DNA of 10,149 nucleotides, taken from assembly GCA_964388085.1 (NCBI GenBank), contig CAYLZW010000219.1:1-10149 (forward strand), in the 5' to 3' direction. The translations under genes were made by a program, and so were the position numbers. Below are positions 1 through 7,691 of this stretch, one piece after another. The notes beneath the pieces are model-generated. The model made no database searches and was not told the DNA's origin. It was given only the letters and a program-made list of their open reading frames with translations. The stretch comes from CAYLZW01 sp964388085 (GTDB lineage Bacteria; Myxococcota; UBA727; CAYLZW01). Position 1 is the first letter of the stretch; each line of letters begins with the position of its first letter.

Positions 1-514
1 AGTGAAAGCGCGCGAGCTGGTAGTTGAGCTCGTCGCTGAACTCACCGGAGAGCTCGGTGGCCTTGGTGTACTGCGCCAGCACGCTCAGCACGCGCGGCTT
101 GTCCTGCATGCGGCGCGCGATGAAGAACAGCCACTCGCGCGAGTCCTTGTAGTGCCCGTGCTCGGGGCCCTCCTCGAGGATGACGCCGAAGCGCTGCAGC
201 GCCGAGTGCAGCGCGCCCATGCGGTAGAGCGACTTGGCGGCGTCGTACTCGGCGTCCTGGTGGTACTTCTGCAGCTTCGGGTTCGCGTGGATGTCCTCGA
301 AGATGCCGAGCGCCTCCGAATAGCGCTCCTCGGCCAAGAAGCGCTTGGCCTCGTCGTAGCGCTGCTTGTCGGCGTCGCTGACCTCGGCGTCCAGGATCTC
401 GAAGCTGAAGTCGTCCTGCGCGAGGGCGCCCGGCGCGACGAGCAACAACGCCAGCACGGCGAGCGCCCGAGGCAGCTCGGACAAGGACTTCGACGATGGG
501 TCTCGCATAAGCAT
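1..514 (-). CDS. gltC: GltC-like periplasmic repeat protein (3' end outside window)
   Basis: Only the first 171 residues are present; the gene continues past the left edge. It starts with a Sec signal peptide (basic/polar residues 1-16, hydrophobic core about 17-29, probable cleavage after Ala32 before QDDFSF). Helical segments follow (about 46-76, 86-114, 122-150) with the alternating Ala/Leu/Tyr pattern of TPR-like repeats, for example RYSEALGIFEDI and YDAAKSLYRMGALHSALQRF. This fits a periplasmic scaffold. The start at 514 is set by a GAGGGG Shine-Dalgarno at 521-526, which overlaps the stop codon of the preceding beta-barrel gene; the gap is only 10 bp, so coupled translation is likely. 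In Myxococcus xanthus gltC encodes a periplasmic TPR-like protein of the gliding complex and follows gltA, as here. The symbol rests on gene order plus protein type, not on alignment. A second in-frame ATG at 508 is possible. Confidence 0.75.
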   Translation of the reverse strand, partial: MLMRDPSSKSLSELPRALAVLALLLVAPGALAQDDFSFEILDAEVSDADKQRYDEAKRFLAEERYSEALGIFEDIHANPKLQKYHQDAEYDAAKSLYRMGALHSALQRFGVILEEGPEHGHYKDSREWLFFIARRMQDKPRVLSVLAQYTKATELSGEFSDELNYQLARFH

Positions 515-524
515 GGCTCGCCCC

Positions 525-1364
<840 letters not shown>

Positions 1365-1371
1365 GGGGGGG

Positions 1372-1378
1372 CTCCTTT
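1372..1378 (-). promoter_or_regulatory. Shine-Dalgarno AAAGGAG that fixes the gltA start
   Basis: This strong AAAGGAG lies 7 bases before the ATG at 1364. It decides between this start and a spurious 434-codon extension beginning at 1829 inside the upstream gene. Confidence 0.8.
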
Positions 1379-1393
1379 GCGCTCGGCGCGAGG

Positions 1394-1411
1394 TGAGGCT
1401 CACCGGCCTCA
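1394..1411 (-). other. Possible intercistronic hairpin between gltB and gltA
   Basis: TGAGGC (1394-1399) and GCCTCA (1406-1411) form a 6-bp stem with a 6-base loop that includes the gltB stop codon. A competing smaller hairpin (GGTGA/TCACC, 1392-1404) overlaps it. There is no T-run, so this is not a classic intrinsic terminator. It could affect mRNA processing or the relative output of the two barrel genes. Short stems like this arise easily in GC-rich DNA. Confidence 0.3.
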
Positions 1412-2206
1412 GCCGGCGTTCTTCACGACGTCCTGGTCGTCGTCGAACGTGAAGGGGAAGAAGAAGCCGACGCCGACGGTGACGAGGAACAGGCTCTGTA
1501 GGCGCATGCCGTCGCCGAAATCGGCCGGGTAGAAATAGTCGCGCAGGTCGGCGCGCACCGCGAGCCAAGGCGTCAGGAACAGGCGCGCACCGCCACCGAC
1601 CTCGAGGGCCGGGTGCACGACGGAGGCGGTGCTCGTGAACAGCGCGCCGCCGCCACCGGAGAGATAGGTGTCGAAATGGACGATCCATTCGCTCATGAGC
1701 GCCACCTTCCCGTAGAACGGATCGAAGGTGACGCTCGCGTCCGCGTAGCCGAGCAGCGGCGAAGGATCGTCGATGCTCACGTCGTCTCGCGTGCCGATGA
1801 ACACGGCCGCCTCGAGCGGCTCGGACCACGCGTTCCAGGCGCCGCCGACGTCGATGGAGAAGCTGTCCACCAGGTGGTAGCTGGCGCGCGCGCCCAGCGT
1901 CCAGCGGCGGAAGAACGAGTCGCTGACGCTGAAGCCGGCGACCGGCGCGAGCTCGAAGCGACCTTGCTTTCGGAACACCGGGCGGCTGACGGCGCGAATG
2001 CGTTCAGAGAGCCGAAGGCCCGTGCCCGCCTCTTCGGCGTCGTCCGCGGCCGCCTGTTCCTCCTCGGCGAGATCCGCGTCCGCGGACGAGGCCGGCGCCG
2101 GCTGCTCCGCCTCCTGCCCGAGCGCCGGTGTGGCGAAGGCGAGCCCCACGGCACAGCGCAAGATGACGCGCATGGGGAGCGTGCCCTGCTGCGAATGACG
2201 CCTCAT
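1409..2206 (-). CDS. gltB: GltB-like outer-membrane beta-barrel protein
   Basis: The protein has 265 residues. It has an N-terminal signal peptide (hydrophobic stretch about 14-29, probable cleavage near ALG-QEA at 30), an acidic Ala/Glu-rich linker (31-62), then a beta-rich domain with the same motifs as the neighbouring GltA-like protein: RIRAVSR (69-75), DSFFRRWTLGARASYHLVDS (96-115), GGAWNAW, GYADASVTFDPFYGKVALMSEWIVHFD and a final amphipathic strand near VTVGVGFFFPF. The pair looks like an old tandem duplication. The ATG at 2206 overlaps the stop codon of the lipoprotein gene (ATGA) and has AAGGAG 7 bases upstream (2214-2219), so it is preferred over the in-frame ATG at 2173, which has only a weak ribosome site. 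The product should sit in the outer membrane. In M. xanthus GltB belongs to the outer-membrane part of the gliding machine. GltB versus GltA is assigned by order only. Confidence 0.8.
   Translation of the reverse strand: MRRHSQQGTLPMRVILRCAVGLAFATPALGQEAEQPAPASSADADLAEEEQAAADDAEEAGTGLRLSERIRAVSRPVFRKQGRFELAPVAGFSVSDSFFRRWTLGARASYHLVDSFSIDVGGAWNAWSEPLEAAVFIGTRDDVSIDDPSPLLGYADASVTFDPFYGKVALMSEWIVHFDTYLSGGGGALFTSTASVVHPALEVGGGARLFLTPWLAVRADLRDYFYPADFGDGMRLQSLFLVTVGVGFFFPFTFDDDQDVVKNAG
2203..2206 (-). promoter_or_regulatory. ATGA stop/start overlap (gltK-gltB translational coupling)
   Basis: The TGA ending the lipoprotein gene (2205-2203) overlaps the ATG of the next gene (2206-2204). With AAGGAG at 2214-2219, still inside the lipoprotein gene, this suggests coupled translation and roughly equal production of lipoprotein and barrel. 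Confidence 0.8.
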
Positions 2207-2769
2207 TCCGCCTCTCCTTGATCCTGCTCGGCGAGCGACTCACAGATCGCCGGGTCTTTCGCGCGGCCCCAATCGCAGTCGCGCTTCTCGATCACCTCGC
2301 GCGGCGCCTGGCAGTACAGCGTCGGCCGCTCGCTCGGGGTGCCGTCCTCCTGCACGCAGTCGCTCTCCGGCGTCCAGTCTTCGCAGGCGAGCGCGCCGAA
2401 GCTGATGAGGCGCCCGCAGGTGAAGCCCTCCGCGCCGCAGTCGAGATCGGTCTCGCAGGTCTTCGTACAGAAGGGGCGACTTCCATCCACGGACCCACAC
2501 AGCCCCTGCGATCGGCAGGCCTCGAAGCCCAGGTCGCGGACGAGGTCGTTCTGCCCCGGCTCCTGGACGACGCGCTCGTCGACGAGCTCAGGCGGGCCGC
2601 AGGGGCTGCCGACCTCCGGCTCACAGCCCGCGGCGAAGGCGACGACGAGGACGGCCGCGAACGCGCCGAGCGCCGCTGTCGCGTTCCGGCGCAGCCCGGC
2701 GCTCGGCTTGGCAACTCTCGGGGTTTTAGTCACCGTAGCGCTGGAAGCGCTCTGAAGACGTCGCAGCAT
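2203..2769 (-). CDS. gltK: GltK-like cysteine-rich outer-membrane lipoprotein
   Basis: The protein has 188 residues and is first in the four-gene operon. A basic N-terminal region of about 28 residues precedes a hydrophobic segment (31-48) ending in the lipobox AAGC, so Cys49 should be the lipidated residue. The acidic residue after it (Glu50, then Pro51) would be an inner-membrane-retention signal under the E. coli +2 rule only if it were Asp, so outer-membrane sorting is plausible. The mature part has 12 further cysteines in closely spaced groups (for example FCTKTCETDLDC), an even number that suggests a disulfide-stabilised fold. The start at 2769 has GGGAGG a few bases upstream; a GTG at 2733 would give a shorter, more usual n-region. 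M. xanthus gltK encodes a lipoprotein located before gltB, and I assign the symbol from synteny. By sequence alone I would call it a Myxococcota Cys-rich lipoprotein. Confidence 0.75.
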   Translation of the reverse strand: MLRRLQSASSATVTKTPRVAKPSAGLRRNATAALGAFAAVLVVAFAAGCEPEVGSPCGPPELVDERVVQEPGQNDLVRDLGFEACRSQGLCGSVDGSRPFCTKTCETDLDCGAEGFTCGRLISFGALACEDWTPESDCVQEDGTPSERPTLYCQAPREVIEKRDCDWGRAKDPAICESLAEQDQGEAE

Positions 2770-3091
2770 GCGTCCTCCCGTCGATCTCGCTCAGGTACCT
2801 CGGCCGAGATAACACAGCCCGAATCGCGAAGTCCTGTTCGCCACCAAGGAGTTGGCCGACGCGGCGCCGATCCGTCATGTCGTGCGCTCGACGCAGAAGG
2901 TGCGAGCGTTTCTCACACGTGCAAGAGCATGTGATCCGAGCGAGATCCTTTGCTCGACTGCTTCGTTCATACTGGAAGAACCGCGGCGCACCGGCAGTTG
3001 TCGGGTGGCTAAGGTCTGATCGAGCACCAGGCTCATCGCGCACTTCCGCCGATCGAGCACCAGACGAGCGCACGCTCCTTGGGGAACCGGC
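2770..3091. promoter_or_regulatory. Divergent intergenic region between glt-like operon and VWA operon
   Basis: This 322-bp stretch holds no convincing gene and must contain promoters in both directions. For the minus-strand operon, TTATCT (2812-2807), 38 bases before the ATG, is a possible -10 box; no good -35 is visible. For the plus-strand operon, CATACT (2968-2973) is a weak -10 candidate. It also contains an imperfect palindrome with TCACA (2913-2917) and TGTGA (2930-2934) separated by 12 bases, and a 13-bp direct repeat listed separately. Short ORFs here have no ribosome sites or recognisable motifs. Confidence 0.55.
3018..3063. repeat. 13-bp direct repeat upstream of the VWA operon
   Basis: GATCGAGCACCAG occurs at 3018-3030 and again, perfectly, at 3051-3063. 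The start-to-start distance is 33 bp, about three helical turns. Sequence after each copy is also loosely similar (CTCATCGCGCAC and ACGAGCGCACG). The second copy ends 28 bp before the ATG at 3092. The arrangement fits a pair of regulator-binding sites on one DNA face, but could be a chance or recent local duplication. Confidence 0.6.
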
Positions 3092-4534
3092 ATGCAGCGA
3101 ACCGTCCTTCTCTACGCCGTCGCCGCCGCCACGTTGATCGGCGCGCTCTTGCTCGCGCCGAAGATCGTGGAGGCGCCCGCGCCGAAGCCGACGCCGCTCC
3201 CGCCCGTGCCGGCGGTGAAGCCGACGCCCGTGACGCGGCTGAGCTTCGCGGACGCGCTCGTCTCCGTCGACGCCCGCCTCGATCGCGGCCTGCTCCTTCG
3301 AGACGCGCGCGGCCTGTCCAGCGAGCCGGTGTTCCTCGACGTGACGGTGCGCGCGACGGACGCGGAGACCGCCCGGCCCGAGCTGGCCACGCTCCTCGTC
3401 ATCGATCGCTCGGGCAGCATGGCCGGCGCGCCCATCGAGCACGCGCGCCGGGCGGCGCAGAGCTTCGTCTCCCGCCTCCAGGACGGCGATCGGGTCGCCA
3501 TCGTCAGCTACGGCACCGACGTCACCGTCGACCTCCCCTGGCTGACGCTCGACGCGAGCACACGCGCGCGCGCTGGGCGCAGCATCGCGAACCTGGTCGA
3601 GGGCGGCGGCACCAACATCGACGGCGGGCTAAAGCGCGCGCGCGGCCTCGTCGCGTCCATGGGCGCCTTCGACGGCATCGTGCGCGTGGTGATGCTGTCC
3701 GACGGGCGCGCCAACGAGGGCGAGCGCCGGGTCGATCGCTTGGCGAAGCACGCCGAGGAGCTGCGCAGCGCCGGCGCGACCGTCTCCACCCTCGGCCTCG
3801 GCCTCGACTACAACGAGGAGCTGCTCGAGCGCCTCGCCACCACCGGCAGCGGCCGCTACCACTACCTGCGCCACGCCCGCGATCTCGGCGCCATCCTCGA
3901 CGACGAGCTGCGGCACGCGACGCGGGTCGTGGCCCGCGGCGTGAGCCTCGTGCTCGGCGACGACCCGAACGGCCTCACCTTCGTGGAGGCGCCCGGCGCC
4001 ACCGTCGAGCGCGCGGGCGGCCGCACCACCCTCGTCCTCGGGGACCTGGCCGCGGGCGAGGAGCGCCACCTGCTCGTGAAGCTCGCCCCGGGCACGGGCG
4101 CGCTGACCGCGTCGTCGCTCACGTGGCTCGCCCCGGAGCTCACGTACCGCGCCTCTTCCGACGGCGCCGCGCGCCTGCTCGCGCACCGCGCCGACGCCTT
4201 CCGCCTGCTCGTGAGCGATGACCGGCTGGCCGTCGAGCAGAGCCGTGACGAGGACGTGCGCGTGCGCGTGCTGCAGGTGGCCTCGAGCGTCGCGCTGACG
4301 CGCTCCATGGAGGCCTACGCGAAGGGTGACGTCGCCACGGCCCGCCGCGTGCTCGCCGAGAACCAGGTGCGCGTCTCCACCGCCGCCAAGGAGACCAAGA
4401 ACGCGGCGCTCCATGACGAGGCGCAGCAGCTCGAGAGCGTGCTCTCGAAGGTCGGCAGCGCGGCGCCCTCGTCCTCCGCCGCGCAGGACATGGTCAAGTA
4501 CCAGCGCGCGCGCGCCTTCGAGCTGCGCCGCTGA
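3092..4534 (+). CDS. Membrane-anchored VWA-domain protein
   Basis: The protein has 480 residues. A hydrophobic N-terminal segment (about 5-22) acts as an uncleaved anchor or signal peptide, followed by a Pro-rich linker (27-47). The VWA domain spans about 97-265 with a complete metal-ion-dependent adhesion site: DxSxS as DRSGS (105-109), Thr174 in GGGTN and Asp204 in MLSDG. A beta-rich segment follows (about 268-355; LVLGDLAAGEERHLLVKL) and then an Ala-rich helical tail (about 380-480). The layout resembles bacterial VWA proteins that bind a divalent cation and mediate protein-protein contact at the envelope; the specific partner is unknown. The start has only a weak GGGGA upstream. It is divergent from the glt-like operon and probably leads an operon with the next gene (61-bp gap). 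Confidence 0.88.
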   Translation: MQRTVLLYAVAAATLIGALLLAPKIVEAPAPKPTPLPPVPAVKPTPVTRLSFADALVSVDARLDRGLLLRDARGLSSEPVFLDVTVRATDAETARPELATLLVIDRSGSMAGAPIEHARRAAQSFVSRLQDGDRVAIVSYGTDVTVDLPWLTLDASTRARAGRSIANLVEGGGTNIDGGLKRARGLVASMGAFDGIVRVVMLSDGRANEGERRVDRLAKHAEELRSAGATVSTLGLGLDYNEELLERLATTGSGRYHYLRHARDLGAILDDELRHATRVVARGVSLVLGDDPNGLTFVEAPGATVERAGGRTTLVLGDLAAGEERHLLVKLAPGTGALTASSLTWLAPELTYRASSDGAARLLAHRADAFRLLVSDDRLAVEQSRDEDVRVRVLQVASSVALTRSMEAYAKGDVATARRVLAENQVRVSTAAKETKNAALHDEAQQLESVLSKVGSAAPSSSAAQDMVKYQRARAFELRR

Positions 4535-4595
4535 GCGAGCACGACGACGACACGGACGCACACGACACGGTGATGGAGCAGCACGGAGCACGACC

Positions 4596-5855
4596 ATGGC
4601 CCTCACGTTTCGCGACAGCCCGACGTTCCTGAAGGAGGCCCTGGCGGTCACCGCGGGCGCCACCGTCGCCGGCTTGCTGGCGCCGCTCGCCACCGGGCTC
4701 TCGCTCGTCGTCGCCGCCCCTGCCGCGGCGCTGCTCGGCGGCTCGCTCGGGGCGGCGCTCACCCGGCGCCGGCCGACGTCGAAGCTGCTGCGCACCTGCC
4801 TCGGCGCGGCCGGTGGGGTCGTGGCGGCCCTCGGGCACGTCGCGCTGTCGACGAGGTTCGGGCTCGATCTCGGCGGCGCCATCGCGGGCGGCGCCCTGGG
4901 TGGCCTCGCGCTCGCGACCTTGCTCTCGAGCGACGAGGAGCGGGAGGTGACGTCGAAGAGCGCCCTGCTCGGCTTCGCGAGCGCCGCCGGCGTCGGGGCC
5001 ATCGGCGTCGTGGGCGCGGATCGCATCGCCGCCTACGCGGCCAGTGACGGCACCTCCGCGCTGGTGACGTCGACGGCCATGGCCGGGCTCATGGGGCTTT
5101 GGATCGCGGCGGCGGCCGGCCTCCGGCGCGTGCGGGTGCAGCGCGATCCGCTGCTCGAGCGCGGCGAGGCGCTGCTCGGCGCGCTGGCCGATCCCGTGCG
5201 CGCTCGCGTGCTCGAGGGCCTCAAGAGCTACGAGGTCTGCCTGGAGCTGCTCGGAAGCTCGCCCGCCGAGATGGGCCCCGCCACGGCCGCCGAGGCGACG
5301 GACCACGCGCGCGCGCTCGTCGGCGCGCTCCTCGACACCGCCGACGGCTGGCGGCGCATCACGCTCGAGCTCCGCGGCGGGGGCACCTCCGACATCGATC
5401 AGAAGCTGCAGGACATCGGCCTCCGGCAGCAGAGCAGCGACGACGCCATCACCCTCTCGCACCTCGCGCGCGCGGAGCAGGCGCTGCGCGCGCAGAAGAC
5501 CGCGCTCGAAGGGCTCGGCGTCGGACGGCAGCGGGCGGAGGCGGCCGTCGACGCGCAGGTGGCGCTGCTCGATCGCCTGCGGCTCGCCATCGCACAGTTC
5601 CAGGTCAGCGACCGCGAGCGCTTCGTCCTCGAGCTGAACGCCGTGGCGGATCAGGTCACGCGCGTGTCCGAGGACCTCGACTCGCTCTCCTCGGCGCTCG
5701 CGGAGGCCGAGTCCTACGCCGACCGCCGCTTGCTGGCCGACATCGAGCGCGCCGGGCGACGCGCGCTCGAGCGCCTGCCCGATCCCCTGCCCGGCGCCTC
5801 CTACGACGAGGTCGAGGAGGAGGAAGAGCCCGCGCCCGCCGTTGCGGTGCGCTGA
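4596..5855 (+). CDS. Unrecognised polytopic membrane protein with helical C-terminal tail
   Basis: The protein has 419 residues; I do not recognise the family. The N-terminal 176 residues are Ala/Gly-rich and hydrophobic, with about five or six probable membrane segments (16-36, 38-55, 67-85, 92-111, 123-146, 154-176), separated by a basic loop (TRRRP, 56-60) and an acidic loop (SSDEERE). The remaining part is soluble and helical: heptad-like stretches at about 285-340 and 345-395 suggest a coiled coil, and the end is acidic (EVEEEEE, 405-411). An open frame continues upstream into the VWA gene, but the start at 4596 has GGAG 7 bases before it and leads straight into an amphipathic N-terminus. 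Position between VWA and DUF192 genes with short gaps suggests cotranscription. The tail could bind a cytoplasmic partner, but that is speculation. Confidence 0.75.
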   Translation: MALTFRDSPTFLKEALAVTAGATVAGLLAPLATGLSLVVAAPAAALLGGSLGAALTRRRPTSKLLRTCLGAAGGVVAALGHVALSTRFGLDLGGAIAGGALGGLALATLLSSDEEREVTSKSALLGFASAAGVGAIGVVGADRIAAYAASDGTSALVTSTAMAGLMGLWIAAAAGLRRVRVQRDPLLERGEALLGALADPVRARVLEGLKSYEVCLELLGSSPAEMGPATAAEATDHARALVGALLDTADGWRRITLELRGGGTSDIDQKLQDIGLRQQSSDDAITLSHLARAEQALRAQKTALEGLGVGRQRAEAAVDAQVALLDRLRLAIAQFQVSDRERFVLELNAVADQVTRVSEDLDSLSSALAEAESYADRRLLADIERAGRRALERLPDPLPGASYDEVEEEEEPAPAVAVR

Positions 5856-5876
5856 GGTCGCGGGTACGGTCGCCGC

Positions 5877-6416
5877 ATGCGGCGCGCCCTCGGGTTCTTC
5901 CTCGTAGTGCTCTTCCCCTGCGCTTGTCAGGGCGCGTCGTCGACGCCGCCGCCCGCACACCTCGCCTCGAACGCCGCCGAGGCCGACGGCAGCTCCCGGG
6001 CGAAGGGCGTGCAGCCTGTCGTCGTCATTGAGACTCCAGCCGGCGAGCGGCGCTTTCGCGTCGAGCTCGCGACCACCCCGCAGCAGCGCGCGCGCGGCCT
6101 GATGTTCCGCGAGCAGATGGAGGAAGACGCCGGCATGCTGTTCCTCTTCGACGAGATGGAGGTGCAGTCGTTCTGGATGAAGAACACCCGGATCCCGCTC
6201 GACATGCTGTTCCTCGACGAGGAGGGTGACATCGTCGGCATCGTCGAGAACGCGGAGCCGCTCTCGCTCACCTCGCGCAGCGTCGGCCTGCCCTCTCGCT
6301 ACGTGCTCGAGCTGAACGGCGGCACCTCGCGGCGCCTCGGCCTCGAAGCGGGCCAGCGCGTGCGCTTCGTCGGCGTGATCGGTCACCCGGCAAAGGCGGG
6401 CGGCCCGCTTCCCTGA
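5877..6416 (+). CDS. Secreted DUF192 family protein
   Basis: The protein has 179 residues. The N-terminal 17 residues form a signal sequence with Cys15 and Cys17; the surrounding FPCAC is a poor lipobox, so lipidation is uncertain. A low-complexity linker runs to about 45. Residues 47-169 match the DUF192 family: TTPQQRARGLMFRE (66-79), GMLFLF (86-91), FWMKNTRIPLDMLFLD (99-114), and YVLELNGG (142-149). DUF192 proteins are small beta-barrel-like proteins, often exported; their biochemical role is not settled. It starts 21 bp after the membrane-protein gene, with no strong ribosome site, consistent with an operon. Length is normal for an exported family member. Confidence 0.9.
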   Translation: MRRALGFFLVVLFPCACQGASSTPPPAHLASNAAEADGSSRAKGVQPVVVIETPAGERRFRVELATTPQQRARGLMFREQMEEDAGMLFLFDEMEVQSFWMKNTRIPLDMLFLDEEGDIVGIVENAEPLSLTSRSVGLPSRYVLELNGGTSRRLGLEAGQRVRFVGVIGHPAKAGGPLP

Positions 6417-6455
6417 GCCGCGAGCACGTCGTCACCTCCACCTCAGGACCGCCCC

Positions 6456-6980
6456 ATGATGCACCCCTTCGGCGAGCACGCCCCCGAGATCGATCCCTCC
6501 GCGTTCGTTCACCCCGACGCCACTGTCATCGGCGAGGTCTTCGTGCACGCGCGCGCGAGCATCTGGCCGGGCGCCATCCTGCGCGGTGACATGGGCCGCA
6601 TCGTCATCGGCGAGGACTCGAACGTCCAGGACGGCAGCATCGCCCACATGACGCACGACCTCTCCCACTGCGTCATCGGCAAGCGCGTCACCGTCGGGCA
6701 CGGCGTCATCCTGCACGGCTGCGTCGTCGAGGATGACTGCCTCATCGGCATGGGCGCCATCCTCCTCGACAACGTGAAGATCGGCAGCGGCTCCCTCGTG
6801 GCCGCCGGCACCCTGCTGACCTACGGCACCGAGGTGCCGCCGAACAGCATCGTCATGGGCTCGCCCGGCAAGGTGCGCGGCAGCGTCGACGCGAAGGCCC
6901 GCAAGATGATCGACGAGGGCTGGCCCACGTACGTGGAGACGGCGAAGAAGTACAAGCACCAGCTCGCCATGCCGCGCTGA
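6456..6980 (+). CDS. Gamma-carbonic-anhydrase-like hexapeptide-repeat protein
   Basis: The protein has 174 residues and a left-handed beta-helix pattern of isoleucine/valine-led hexapeptides (HPDATVIGEVFV, IVIGEDSNVQDG, CVIGKRVTVGHGVILHG, CLIGMGAILLDN, VKIGSGSLVAAG). The three expected metal-binding histidines of the gamma-carbonic anhydrase/YrdA/PaaY group are present: His64 (DGSIAH), His82 and His87 (GHGVILHGC, five residues apart). A C-terminal helix ends the protein. The family forms trimers with zinc between subunits; some members hydrate CO2, many have no proven activity, so I do not give a symbol. The start has AGGA 7 bases upstream; a second ATG follows immediately at 6459. It is 39 bp after the DUF192 gene and likely cotranscribed. 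No signal peptide, so cytoplasmic. Confidence 0.92.
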   Translation: MMHPFGEHAPEIDPSAFVHPDATVIGEVFVHARASIWPGAILRGDMGRIVIGEDSNVQDGSIAHMTHDLSHCVIGKRVTVGHGVILHGCVVEDDCLIGMGAILLDNVKIGSGSLVAAGTLLTYGTEVPPNSIVMGSPGKVRGSVDAKARKMIDEGWPTYVETAKKYKHQLAMPR

Positions 6981-7014
6981 TGGGTCGCCCCAACACGGTG
7001 ACGCCATATCACTG

Positions 7015-7031
7015 GCTCGATAGGCTCGAGC
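7015..7031 (+). promoter_or_regulatory. Hairpin abutting the 7032 start codon
   Basis: GCTCGA (7015-7020), loop TAGGC, TCGAGC (7026-7031): a 6-bp perfect stem that ends directly before the ATG. It would hold most of the possible ribosome-binding region of that start. Either translation from 7032 is restrained, or another start is used. Confidence 0.35.
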
Positions 7032-7673
7032 ATGAGCTTCGTCGTGCCCTCCCCTGTGCAACAGGCGCTGGCGATCCTGCGCACCACGCTCGGGGACACC
7101 GGCTCATGGGGACGGGGACAGACCGTGGAAGACCGCCTCGCCAAGATCATCGCTGCCTTCGAAGCTGCCGGCGCTCGCTGGTGCTTGATCGGCGCCCACG
7201 CGGTGAACCTCTACACGGAGCCCCGCGCCACCGCTGACTTCGACTTCGTGTTCGATGATCGCAAGGAGCGGAAGGTCCTCGCCGCTCTCGTCGACGCGTT
7301 CGGAGCGCTCGAGAGTGTCGACGTGGACGCCGCCGTTCGCCTGCCGGGGCTGAACGTGGACCTCGTGCGTGCCTCGACGAACGAGCTGTTCCGCGCCGCG
7401 CTGACGCACGCGACGGAGCGCGACGGCTGGCGTGTCCCCCCTATCGAGGTGCTGCTGGCGCTGAAGTACCTGTCGGCGACGAGCGGTTTCCGCGCCCGTG
7501 CGCGCAAGGCGCAGGACGCCACGGATCTCATGCGCCTGTACGAGTCCGTCGACGAGGGCGCGCTCGATCGCGCCCTTTTGCGAGAGCTCACCTCGAAGAT
7601 CTACCCGGGCGCGGCCGACGACTTCGACGCGCTGCTCGACAAGATCGAGCGCGGCGAGCCGATCACCATCTGA
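7032..7673 (+). CDS. Nucleotidyltransferase-fold protein
   Basis: The protein has 213 residues. Residues 48-75 carry the core of the nucleotidyltransferase superfamily seen in DUF6036/AbiEii-type proteins: ARWCLIGAHAVNLYTEPRAT, then ADFDFVF, with Asp69 and Asp71 as the metal-binding pair. The usual Gly-Gly/Ser motif is replaced by IGAHA (53-57), so activity may be altered. A later LALKYLSA helix and the KAQDATDLMRL segment (about 160-171) also fit that group. Some relatives are toxins of toxin-antitoxin systems, but no antitoxin gene adjoins this one, so I call it only by fold. The start is uncertain: ATG 7032 lacks a good ribosome site and follows a hairpin, while GTG 7125 (residue 32) has GGGGA 6 bases upstream and would still keep the whole motif region. 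It lies 51 bp after the carbonic-anhydrase-like gene, and ends 18 bp from the convergent gene. Confidence 0.82.
   Translation: MSFVVPSPVQQALAILRTTLGDTGSWGRGQTVEDRLAKIIAAFEAAGARWCLIGAHAVNLYTEPRATADFDFVFDDRKERKVLAALVDAFGALESVDVDAAVRLPGLNVDLVRASTNELFRAALTHATERDGWRVPPIEVLLALKYLSATSGFRARARKAQDATDLMRLYESVDEGALDRALLRELTSKIYPGAADDFDALLDKIERGEPITI
7092..7119 (+). repeat. Clustered GGGGAC units in the 5' part of the nucleotidyltransferase gene
   Basis: GGGGAC occurs at 7092-7097, 7108-7113 and 7114-7119, the last two in tandem. It looks unlike the surrounding coding sequence and might be a piece of a dispersed repeat or simple G-rich sequence. It lies just before the alternative GTG start at 7125. Confidence 0.4.
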
Positions 7674-7691
7674 CGCTCGAACGCCTTCGCC

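Noticed and set aside
1365..1829. N-terminal extension of the GltA-like ORF to 1829
   Set aside because: The extension overlaps the GltB-like gene and is Arg-rich shadow. The signal peptide and AAAGGAG place the start at 1364.
2726..2875. 50-codon minus-strand small ORF in the divergent region
   Set aside because: No ribosome site, no recognisable sequence, and it overlaps the lipoprotein gene in a different frame.
2913..2934. TCACA-N12-TGTGA as a CRP-type site
   Set aside because: Half-sites are in the opposite arrangement to CRP (TGTGA-N6-TCACA) and only 7 of 11 positions pair, so it is noted only within the intergenic entry.
3079..4221. 380-codon plus-strand frame overlapping the VWA gene
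   Set aside because: Arg/Ala/His-rich low-complexity translation in another frame; the VWA frame has clear domain motifs.
4494..6386. 630-codon minus-strand open frame, the longest in the window
   Set aside because: It runs antisense across three good plus-strand genes, including a clear DUF192 protein. Its composition (Arg/Gly/Ala/Glu-rich) is typical of a GC-bias shadow.
7032..7673. Toxin of a toxin-antitoxin pair (AbiEii-like)
   Set aside because: No adjacent antitoxin gene: upstream is a carbonic-anhydrase-like gene and downstream a convergent membrane-protein gene.
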